From positions 30,978-94,977 of the forward strand of contig JAANDG010000565.1 in NCBI GenBank assembly GCA_036852015.1: a DNA stretch of 64,000 nt, in the 5' to 3' direction. Positions 52,866 through 63,240 of this stretch are shown in pieces. Below the pieces are notes generated by a model that saw nothing but the letters and a program-made list of their open reading frames with translations, did no database searches and had not been told where the DNA came from. The stretch's first letter is position 1. Each line of letters opens with the position of its first letter. This DNA is from Pelodera strongyloides. Taxonomy: Eukaryota; Nematoda; Chromadorea; Rhabditida; Rhabditidae. Made by a program: the position numbers and the translations under genes.

Positions 52866-55800
52866 TGAATTACACGGGCTTATAGAGAGATCAGTAGGTT
52901 CCCTAATTCCACATTTTACTTACAATTCTGATTTTACATGATCCGATAAAGGAACAAAATTGGATCCGTTCCTTGGCAACCGCGTGCCAACATACTGGTA
53001 TTTATTGGAATTTAGATCGTAAATATGAATGCATTATATTTATTATAATTTATTGTAGTGGTAGTTTCGCTAGATGAAAATATAAGTTTATTGCATCAAT
53101 AAAATAAAAAAAGTTTATTGCATGAGTTTATATTATGTTCCAAGTATCAAGAGAAACAAGGCCGAATGTGGTTTCTAACTCAAGAAACGAGCAAAGAATA
53201 AATGAATTTAAATGAATAATTTGCCTTCGATGGAAAAGACCAGACGAGAACAACAATTGCGTAGTCGGACATAAAAATTTTGATTAAGGAATCAGCAAGT
53301 CCATCAAATATGATTGAATTTTATTTGCTCTTTTGCCTGTTTAAGCTAAATAATGATAAATCCTTCGAACATGTTCGAGAACGCGTCGTGAGACATAGTT
53401 ATTATCCGCTTATTTACACCTCTGATATGATTCGTTCTTGGTATTATGTTTGTTTTATATTAATAATATGTCTGGTAGTGCTGGCTTCTATATTTTATCT
53501 CTTAGTTTTGAACTAAGCTAGAGATTTAAATATATTATATGGTGTCTGGCGGGTTTCCATTGTCTCCGCAGTTTCCTGGCCGACGTCCTTTGTGTTACAA
53601 CAAAACAAGTGGGTGAGAACACCTGCTGTGTCGAATAAGGGTGGAAAGGTACAAAAGGAAGAGAGACCACCAATTCGATATACCATTTTGGTATGACCTT
53701 CAACTCTGTCAGTATAGACCAAGAAGAGTATACGTGTGTACACTAACTTGACCGGCAACGAGCCGGTCCGTAAAAAATGTGATAGACAATATACAACATT
53801 CACATATCTTTTTGAACAGCTGGTTGTCTCCAAATTAGTCGTAACATACTCTTTTTGGTTAGGTTAATTTAATGCTATCTATGAATTCTATCTCTACAGG
53901 AAACCTTTTGAAGTCTGCAAATACACGCTAGTGTCGATTACTAAGGGTGGAAAAATCACCAGGATGAATTGCTTAGAACTCCCTCGAATTTTATTCATGG
54001 TTGGATGCTTTAAAGAATCAGGGATTTATGATCGCTTACGGGCCATAGTGTTTGGGGACATCAAACATTCACATTTGCATATTATTTGCTCATTTGCATA
54101 GTATTTGCACATGTTTATTTGGCGGATCACACCTGGACCCACTCCGCTGACCCCTCCGAACCACCAACACAACTACATTCGGAATATAAAGGAGACACTG
54201 AAGCTTTGTAGAGAAGACATTGCTTTTGAATATGAAATTTGTATCTAGAATTAGAAGTTTTAGCAAATATTGTTGTATACCTGCCTTGATACTTCTATAG
54301 TCATATATATTAATGTCAATTCAATAGCTTGAAGAAAGAGTCTGAAAACGTGTCAAAACTAATAGCATGGTTTCGTGACTTTTCCCCCAAAAAAAAACGT
54401 TCACTTATTCCTTAGAGCGTCGGCCCCTATATACATATATATCCCAGCATTTGGTTTTGCATGATTTGCTGCCAGCATTTTCATCCCAAAAGGTGTAAAT
54501 AGAGTGCGTATACCAGGAAGTGCACGCTGACACGTTTCGGGGCAACAATTTTCTATTCGTTCGAGTGAGCAGCATATATACACCAAAGTGAGTGGAGAGA
54601 ACCGCAAAGTGAACTATGCACGCGTTGTATTTATAATATGCGAATCGGCACGCATCAGCAAGAGGAGATGCTGAGGGTGGATGCTATGAGCACTAGTTAG
54701 TCGCTACAAATTTCAGAAAACAATTTGTCAATTGACAAGCCTGAAAATGTTTGGAAATACCCACGGTTCCCATTTTGCAACGATTTAAAAAAAATTCCCC
54801 ATTTCCAAGTGAAAACGGTTAGCGATCTCCAAATTAAGGCCAATTTTCAGCAAGTTTAGTAACTTCCAGCAACGTTTCAGACAATATTGATTTCTTTTTG
54901 AAAACGGAGCGCATGTTTTCCACCTTTTCATTTCGAGAAACTTGCGCTAGGGAAGTTGTGGTTACGTGTCATCGTTTAGTCTGTATGCTGTTAGGGGTCA
55001 ATTATACTTAAAATGAACGACGTTGACCGACTGCTTGCTCTTTGCCGCTTTGATCGGTGCGCAGTAATATCTTTCAACTCACTGTCTGCATAACTAGTTT
55101 GACATCCAACTATGGCTTCTGTTTCGTGAATAGAGCTGAAAAAGCGCACTTTATTACTCTATTTAGGACTTCAGTGGTACTTTGACCACACTCTCTATTT
55201 TACTCTTTTTATCCATCTCTCTATGTCTATTTATCGCTTCTGTTTCATTCTCTGTCTCTCTTTTTCTCGCTATCTTGCTCAATCCCTCGTCTTCTGTCAA
55301 TATGTCTGGCTCCCGATCTCTCTTAAATTCACTCTAATACTCCAGCGCTGCATTTCATGTTGGCGCTACGTTGAATGATTTATGAGCCTTAATTAAAATG
55401 AAGTTGAACTATCCTAGACACTAGTTTAATTACGATTTCCACACGCAATCATATTAGTCACAAACTGCCCTTTGACATTCAGCCTTAACAAACAACGGAA
55501 CCGATTCTGAAAACTGGCACAGTGGACAAACGCGATGGACATTAAAGTAATAGAAGGGCCACTCCTAGAAAGCCAGTCTTCATTGGATATCGTACGTTGT
55601 ATCTCATCTTCTCACCAATGTGGAATAGGAACCCTCCCATTCTTCAAAGTCGAGCGGTTATCTGCCAAAAATCTTAATGAGCATATGCAAATGAGGGTGC
55701 TCGGTCGTGGCGTGCCATTTGGTATTATCGTGTGTAATCGGCGGCCTTAAAGTCAAGGGCTAATTGCTATTCCGCTGTCCCTCTCGTAAGCCCTTGTTCT

Positions 55801-58749
55801 CGCTGTCAACATGTAGAGTTGTTGGTCGAGACTTGTTTACGTATTGTCTGCCCATAATTGGACAGTTACCACGCTGCAATCGGTTGAAATATAAAAAGTG
55901 CTGAAACGTCATATTTATAAGCTGTAAATAAATAAGTCCCTATATTTGAAAGAATATAAGGGGAAATTACCGTGGCTGGATTTTTTCAATACAAACTATG
56001 GGCTCAACCTGAGAATCATAAAGAGAAACACTATGTTCGAACACTAAACATTGAACGTTGGGCTTCTTGCTCCTGGGCGGTTGGATGATGTATCGTGTGG
56101 AAACCCTCGTCTTTTGCAGTGCGTGGAGTTAACTGTTTTTCCCCAAGTAGTGAATTATTATTTCGTGTCAACGCTTCGACGTCGACTTTGTCACGTATAC
56201 CTAATTTTATGTTCTTCCAGCGGGAAAATGCGATTTGTACTCGCCTCGAAAAACTTAATTATTTCCAGTTCAAAAGAGCTAATCAAATTGCGGCAGCTTA
56301 CTTGAAGAGCACAAGAAAACCGCACCCTTCTTGCATGTTTCTTTTCTTTTCTCGAAAAAAGCCCCATCCCATGAAAAAAGGCAACTTGGTCTAATTGTAA
56401 GTGAAATGCAATCTGGGTAAAGCACTTCATGATTATAAATATCTTTTTCACGAGTCATCCAGTAATGAGGAGACTCACCCACTTTAGTTTTATAAATGAA
56501 TCCGCTCCGCTTTGTGAGCAGTTTTTAGTAGCAAAAATACCCGCCGTCCGTCAATTATTTATTCCACAGCGAGGTTTGTGAAGCAAAACACAGGTCCCCT
56601 TCAGAGAAGGAGAGCCATTCGCGAATAAACTTGAGAATTCCAACAATTCTTTTGTTCCTCAACGGCACCCATTCACAACGAGAGCTATTCTGGGCACGGA
56701 AGGAAGAAAAAATGAAAATGGCTATAAAATTTTTCACGCCCCCGAAAAGAACAAGGATCTTCGGTTCCTCAACTACTATTTCATTCATTAGCGACCGAAA
56801 TAAAATGGATAATTAAACTGGGCAATTAGGACAAGTGCTTTAATGGAATAGCATCCAAATTTCAGGATTCCAAGTTTTATATGAAATATTTATTATAAAC
56901 AAGCAAATGAATATGATGCTTGAAATATCGCATCACCGTAAATAACACGTAATAAAGAGATGAAATTATTTTTACATGAAATAAATTAGGTGTTGTTTCC
57001 CGAAGCTAACCCAGCTGAAGTGCTCTCTGGCACTTATGCTCACAATCGTGTCTCACTTGGAATATGAGACTAACTCCGTATTAGGGAAACATCTGTTCGT
57101 CGTTTCTTCGTCGATACAAATCCTCAAAAATCCTCTGATCAATCTGCTCTATAGGGAAAGTGTGTGCTGGATTAGTACGTTGGCGACCTTCAGCCAACAT
57201 CCTGTAACCCTCCATTTCTCAATAAATAATTCCCCACACAAACTGTCTTCGACTTTGAATGGCTCGAATAAAATGCGATATTGGGGCGTTCGGCTTATGC
57301 GCTATGCAGTTTTCGAAAAGGTCTTGTTTAACTTCAAAAAATGCTTTGAGTGGGAATAGTTAATGAAAGATGATGAACATGTTTTACACAATTGCCAACT
57401 CAAACCCATAGTCTAAAAGAAACACTCGAGAAACAGACACGGTAGAATTACTACTGGCTGTATATGACCCTGATTTCCAGATCAGCTCCCAAATAAGAAC
57501 CCTCATAAGCATTGCAGAATGGTCAGTTATATTGAATTGGTTTATATTTTAGCATTACGCACCCCAGTGTATAATAGGAGTTACTAGTCATCGCGGCATC
57601 TGCGCCCACCTGTCCCTACTGTGCCATAACTCTCCGCTATCCTTTATAGTCCTATGGATACACAACCTACCCTCCCACCCCAATCTTAATTGCCATTGTG
57701 CAATACAGTAAACGCACGCACAGTCGTTGTTTGGTCCACTAAAGCTTTGGCACACCAAGCCCAGATTTTTTAAGTGAAATTAGAACCGAGTAAATCTAAG
57801 CTTATCCTAGTTGACAGCAATGCCAATAAGAGGTTTATTATGGGCTGGATTACAGTGGCCGAACCACTTTGGTACTTCGTACGTCCCGATTTCATCCTCA
57901 TGTGGATTACATTGACAAGTGATTATTATATAAATGAAGAAAATAAGGTAAGAGACCGAAAAACGATTATGAGCATACATATGTTCACAATAAATAACCA
58001 TTTTGGAATTCTGGGATGAGGAGACGATCATCTTTTTTCTGACATATATGTAGCTGAAAAATTTAATTGTAGTATTATATATGGATTACTTATTAGCCTC
58101 CACACAACCTCGGACGTTTACATATAATCGGTGAAATTAATCCGATTATTATATGAGACCATAAATGTACCAAATGAAAAATATTATAATTTCTTGTGCG
58201 CTAGACTACATATATCCATTAATAATAGCCTGCTTTCCAAAGTGATATCGCAAAAATGGTCAGACAGACATTATTTTCTAGAACCCTTGATTTTCTTCTC
58301 AGAATCCAAAAAAAGTCCTGTTCACACATTTACAAAAAAATAACATTCCAAAGGGATATACACTGATCGTTTAGTGGATTATGTTTTATTTCCGTAAACA
58401 TCTAAATTGTAAGCATGATGATAACCACTGTACTTGCGCTCACTCTTCACTGCAGTTGTATCTTTGAATATCCGGTTAACTGGTAAATATTTTCCATTTT
58501 CTCGTCGAGTACACTTGAAAGGACTAGGAATATATTACCGAGAAATACATATTTCTCCGTAATGAAATCCCTTTGTGGTCAGCGATTGGAAGAGCGACAA
58601 CAAAACCCTGTTTACCGTGCACAGGAGAATTAACTAGGGTATTTACTTTACGAATGTAAGAATTATAGTTATTGGGAAGATAAACAAGGAAGCAAAGAAG
58701 AAGAAGGTGAATAGAACAGTCCGTATTGTTGAAGGTGTTATATTTATAA
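52866..58749. other. Long intergenic stretch, nothing recognised
   Basis: AT-rich 5.9 kb. TTTGCATA-type words repeat at about 54065-54110, and a CT-rich patch lies at 55190-55320. Open frames (for example 57036-57359 +) show no family motif. Confidence 0.4.
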
Positions 58750-59475
58750 CATTATTATAAGTTCGCAGTCGTGTTGATAAAAATGGAATGTTGGTTTGTG
58801 TCATAAGGTTCATAAAAGTTCAAGTCGGAATACATATTTTAGTTTAACATGTAGCCAGCAGGCGTGTATACTTCCGCATTTGCAGGATCGGCCAGTACAA
58901 AATACTCCAAAGGCTTATGGTCTATGTGGTGTGGATTAAATCTTAAAAAAAAAAGATTTATTATAATACGAAGGATATCCCATAAGCTAATCAACTAACT
59001 AGCTCTCTCTTTTTCATAAAATAGGCAATTTTAAAATCCTTTTTTTTTAAATCTCGTCCGGATTACTCACATATTAGACAAATGTATGGGACCGATTCAA
59101 TTTGGGATTAGGGAAATTTGAATAAATATTTGTCTTCGTCCTAGAAAAAGGAAAGGATTAGTTAAGGGCTTCAGCGTTTTTCCTCCCTCTTTGAAACCAA
59201 CGCGTCGCATAGGATTATCTTTCTTTAGGCACAGTATTACGCAGAGAATACTGCTATAGAATTGGTTGTACCGATGCCGACAGTCGTTTTCGACAAAGAG
59301 ACCCTTTACTTTGTAAGGGTTACGAGGGATTAGTTTACAGCGTTGAATTTTCTAATTCCATCGTTAGCAAGATATAATTTGAAAGGTAACCAAATTAGGT
59401 TTGCGTTTTCGTTCAACTAATAACACAAGCACCAGTACATCAGGAAATTTCACGCGCTTTGTTTTGAGATGAGCT
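58750..59475 (-). repeat. Direct repeat, copy 1
   Basis: Matches 63241 onward in the same orientation with high identity. The shared block includes TAGCCAGCAGGCGT, ATACTCCAAAGGCTTATGG, TAGTTAAGGGCTTCAGCG and CGTCGCATAGGATTATC. The copies lie 4.49 kb apart. Confidence 0.9.
58839..58941 (-). CDS. Conserved last-exon fragment in direct repeat copy 1
   Basis: After a TTTTTTTAAG acceptor the frame reads FNPHHIDHKPLEYFVLADP and then VYTPAGYMLN before TAA. The same exon in copy 2 stays open with few changes, so it is or was coding. Upstream in the block a frame with IGPIHLSN is bounded by an in-frame TGA in both copies, and I could not build a full gene. The protein family is not recognised; the motif IFNP resembles exon 2 of the gene at 61458-62869, weakly. 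Confidence 0.5.
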
Positions 59476-59789
59476 GCCGTTAATGACGCCAGTGCGTGTT
59501 TCAAAAGGTGTAAAGGAAGTTATAAATAAGCCTTCGAAATTGACCGATATTGACAATAACATTGTGCATTTTTACATTTTTATCTTCCTCGCAGGTAGCC
59601 GACCTGGATCTAACAAATTCTTTCTCCTTCTTCCCTTATTGTATATGTTTCTATAGAGCTTTACACTTAGTGGAAATGCTCAATCTCTGGAGCAAGTCCT
59701 CTTTTTAAACAACATAATAGGCATATGCGACTTCCTCGTTTTCAATGAGAGCTAGTAGTATAAGAACAGTTGCTGCTAACACACCCTTT

Positions 59790-59891
59790 CACCCATTTTC
59801 CAAATTCCTACATTTCAGTCATTTTTTGAATGAAATGATTCCTATTTTATTCAATATTCACACGATTTTCAGCAATTTGGGGAAATGGGTG
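59790..59891. repeat. Imperfect inverted repeat
   Basis: CACCCATTTTCCAAATTCC at 59790 faces CAATTTGGGGAAATGGGTG at 59873-59891, about 65 bases apart. Upstream of the Polinton protease ORF; could be a transposon end or a hairpin. Confidence 0.5.
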
Positions 59892-60113
59892 TTTTGCGCC
59901 AAAGAGGGTAACACCCAAAAATAGGGTGGTTTTCAATTTTTGTCATTTTTGAGCATATTTAGTGTATTTTTGATTGTTTATTGTTCTTAAAGTGTCATAA
60001 GTTTACAGAAATGTGTGAAATTTAGAAAATCAAGATTTCAAGGGGTGTAAGTATACGAGTCATATTTTGCGCTACACTCACCTCTTTTTTCTTATAAAAA
60101 TAATGCTAAATAA

Positions 60114-60569
60114 ATAAAATTTTCAAAAGATTTACCAAGTCTAACAAATCTAGATCTCCTTGCTTTGGTAGAAATATTGGAAATCAAGAATTTCCGGGGT
60201 GCCTTTATGAAAGACACTTTACCACCACAAGGAATTAAAGAAAGAGAAGTAGGAATTGTGAATCTAGATTCTTCTGAAGGTAAAGGTAATCATTGGGTCT
60301 GCTATTCCAAGAACAATAAGGATATTTATTACTTTGATTCCTTTGGATTAGACCCACCAATTGAACTTCAAAAATATTTAAAAGGATGTACTTCTAGGAA
60401 GCTTGCTTACGCAAAAGATAAAAAATCATCAGTTGAATTCTCAACTTTTCAAATTCAAGAATTCGATACACATCATTGTGGTTATTATTGTCTTCTCGTT
60501 CTGAAAAAGTTGGAAAACAATGACCTCAGAAGTACAATTCTATCTTTAATTTCGTTGGAAGTATTATGA
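60114..60569 (+). pseudogene. Polinton/Maverick adenain-like cysteine protease ORF, start lost
   Basis: The frame is open from about 60114 to TAA at 60567-60569. The catalytic set of this adenovirus-protease-like family is visible: His in GNHWVCY, Asp in YYFDSFG, Gln in FQIQEFD and Cys in HHCGYYC. In virus-like Polintons this enzyme matures capsid proteins. There is no in-frame ATG at the family start; the site where the fragment at 15108 has ATG is ATA here (60114-60116). No polymerase, integrase or capsid gene is seen nearby, so this is a remnant, though the rest of the ORF is unbroken. Confidence 0.85.
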
Positions 60570-60725
60570 ATCAAAGTATAACCTCTGGTTTAATATTAAC
60601 ATTACCAAAAACATTTTTTTTTCCTTGTCCTAATCTATGTGAATTCGTTTTCTGGCCTATGTGTGTAGTCGTTTTACGTTGATAGTATAGTTGTGCTGTG
60701 TATTACATTGTGTTTTTATAGGTAA

Positions 60726-60761
60726 TTTTCCCTGAAGATGGCGAAAGCCGAAACGTCGGAA
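60726..60761 (+). ncRNA. Hammerhead-ribozyme-like motif
   Basis: Core words in order: CTGAAGA (60732-60738), a short hairpin GGC-GAAA-GCC (60740-60749), GAAAC (60750-60754) and GTC (60755-60757). TTCC before and GGAA after the core can pair as stem I. Stem III would be nearly absent and an extra T lies between CTGAAGA and stem II, so the fit is imperfect. Short hammerheads of this kind are known in Penelope-like retroelements. Confidence 0.35.
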
Positions 60762-60807
60762 TAAATGTGCTAAACACACTTTGTTTCTTTTGGTTGGAAT
60801 TACAAGC

Positions 60808-61032
60808 TCACCACAACACTGAATATCTACACCATTCCAACTTCATGGAGCGTGCATCTGTACAATTACCAAAAGCCATAGTATTATGACTATCTTTAAT
60901 GATATAACGTTTATGTTCACATGATTGTGAGTCATTATTCAAAGCTACTTTATTCTGACATTGAGTAAATACCTGATGTTTAACACTTCTAATAGTATAC
61001 TGTGTTTTTCTGACAAACCATTTAATTATCAA
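60808..61032 (-). other. Uncharacterised open frame, possible transposon remnant
   Basis: A 74-codon frame with CEHKRYIIKDSHNTMAFGN. It sits between the Polinton protease ORF and the fusion protease gene. I do not recognise the family; the HNTMAFG stretch looks conserved in character, but this is an impression only. Confidence 0.25.
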
Positions 61033-61280
61033 AAATTTTAGAAAAAAAAATTAGTCTTGATGGCTCATACATAAATGTAAAAAATAACATAGCAATTTTT
61101 TTGATAAATCGAAAGGTTCAAAGTTAGAAAAAGTGTCTCTTAATAATCTTTTTTTTTGTGGAACACATTTTAAACCAATTTTCTATCACCAAGCAATGAA
61201 TCAACCAAATAAGATAGCTTTATTTATTTCGACAAGATCATACATTTATTTATATCGATTCCTGAAGTTGTTGTAATGAT

Positions 61281-61504
61281 GTTCTACAGCGAGTCTTTGG
61301 AACTTCCGGACGAAGCTAAAAAAATAATTAGAATTTACATTCAAACTTATAATCTTTGCAAACCTTGTGCCCGGATAACATTCAACGGAAGAATATACAG
61401 CGAGTCTTTGGAACTTTCGGACGAAGCTAAAAAAATAATTAGAATTTACATTCAAACTTATAATCTTTGCAAACCTTGTGCCCGGATAACATTCAACGGA
61501 AGAA
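61281..61504. repeat. 112-bp tandem duplication at the 3' end of the fusion protease gene
   Basis: CAGCGAGTCTTTGGAACTT begins at 61287 and 61399, and the sequence then repeats for about 112 bases with one or two changes. The right-hand unit holds the last 14 or so codons and stop of the gene at 61458-62869; the left-hand unit is a spare copy downstream in the 3' UTR. Confidence 0.92.
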
Positions 61505-62869
61505 TCTTCACACTCGGTCGTGTCCCCAAATCGTTGACCAACTGCTTGGCAAAATCTTTCACAGCCAATTCATGGCTTACTCCGCTTCTTCCTCCGATAA
61601 CAATTCCCGCCAAGTACGATAATCTATCGAATACCGGAGCACCCGAGAAATCATGACGCGACCCAATCGCTCCGAGTAAATGAATCCCATCTCCATGGAC
61701 ACCTTCAATGGTTCCGTCGCTGACTGGTGAATCGTCATGATTGCTGTTTTCCGGATAACCCTGAAGATGGATAAAAAATTTTGGTTCATATCGAAGAGTA
61801 AATGTTTTAATAACTAAAGTGAAATTATTACCAAGACGACAAATTTATCTCCTCCTCTAAGTAGACCAGTTGAGAATCCGGTTTTGGGCAAAGAATCCGA
61901 TTCCAGAATCGCGAAGTCAAAAGGCTTATTGATATAGATGCAAGTAGCTTTAAGCGTTTTTCCATTCTTCCAAAGGTCGTATTCATTGCCAACAACGAAC
62001 TTCAAGTGGGCTGCCGTGAGAATGCGCTTTTCTTGAAATTGAACTCCAGATCCTATTTGTTGAGAAGCAGATTGTTTTTGCTGATTATTGGTGGTCGTAA
62101 CGATGGAAGAGAACTCTCCATGAACACGATATACACGGTCGGAACATTCGTTAAAAACTAGAGTAGCAACTAAAGATACAAAATATACTTTAGTATTTAT
62201 ATTTGAATGCAAAGATTATGCAATTTAAATTAAAACATTTTTACCTCTAGAGAGCGGAGGCGGCGGAGTTGTCATTATCGCATCTAAAATTGATTGAAAA
62301 CTTTTTTATTAAGTTTAAAAATATTAAAACAAATCTAATGTAATAAACCTATTTAAAAGAAAAAGCTAATTCGCTCGAAATTGTGCATATATTCTACTTC
62401 AAAAGTTTAAGATTTTTAATATTATACATATTTTAAAAATATCTATTTTTAAATCTGCAAAAACCATTAATTTAAAAACTGACATAAATCAATAAAATAT
62501 TTTTAAAATACCTTGATCAACTGGTGTTGGTGGTCTCGACCGATTATGAACCAAATAAACAATATTCGGATCCCATCCAAACGGGTTGAAAATTTTTCCA
62601 TTAGAAATACTAAAAATAAATATGATTTTAAAAATATAATTCAGATATTCTTTCAATCAAATACAAAAAAATTTAAAATCTAAACACTATTTGTTTAAGA
62701 TAAAAAAATGAAAATACCGCAGTAGAACCTTTCGTGATTCATAAGCCGGATTAACCAAGTTTGTTGCATCAGGAAAACCAGATTTTAACGTTTCAAGCGA
62801 TAGTCCATCGTCGTTATCGGTACACATCGATAATACATCGCTCCCATCAGTAACATTTAGTAAAAGCAT
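61458..62869 (-). CDS. TDP-43-type N-terminal domain fused to a trypsin-like serine protease
   Basis: Exons, transcript order: 62869-62718, 62609-62512, 62283-62245, 62169-61832, 61760-61458; 930 bases, 309 residues, all phases agree. ATG follows CTTGTTTAG|GCT, a trans-splice-like site. Residues 1 to about 76 resemble the TDP-43 N-terminal domain in order and spacing: acidic run, DDGLSLETLKSGFPDATNL, VNP, KVLLRISNG, then FNPFGWDPNIVYLVHN. A Pro-rich linker (RPPTPVD, TTPPPLSR) follows. Residues about 100-300 form a trypsin-like domain: His in RILTAAHL, Asp in KPFDFAILESD, Ser in RHDFSGAPVF, and LAGIVIGG after it. No signal peptide, so likely intracellular. The TDP-43 domain makes head-to-tail chains, so this protease could be recruited into polymers; that is inference. 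The fusion is not one I know. Confidence 0.8.
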
Positions 62870-63240
62870 AGCCTAAACAAGAAAAATATTAGTGTTTTAG
62901 AGTTGGGTACATACCGACAGGCTTATTTAGACACAGATAAGAGAATCGAATATGAAAAAGAAAAATTATCTCAATCATTATCATGCTAATCGAAGGATGC
63001 TAATTCACTCTCCAACAATTAGTTAACCAATTGTAGTAAAAAAATAGTAGCTACTTTTAATAAAAACAAGCATTAAATCTTTTTATACAAAAATAAACAA
63101 TAAGAAAGCAACGCTAACTACAGAACAAAAGGAAAAGTTAATGGAAGAATGCGATGTTGGCAGTTTCTCGTCTTCCTCTGCGTCTCTGCCTTCCACTCTA
63201 GCCTAACGCGTTTGCGTGTGGTATATTTGATTACACTCTG

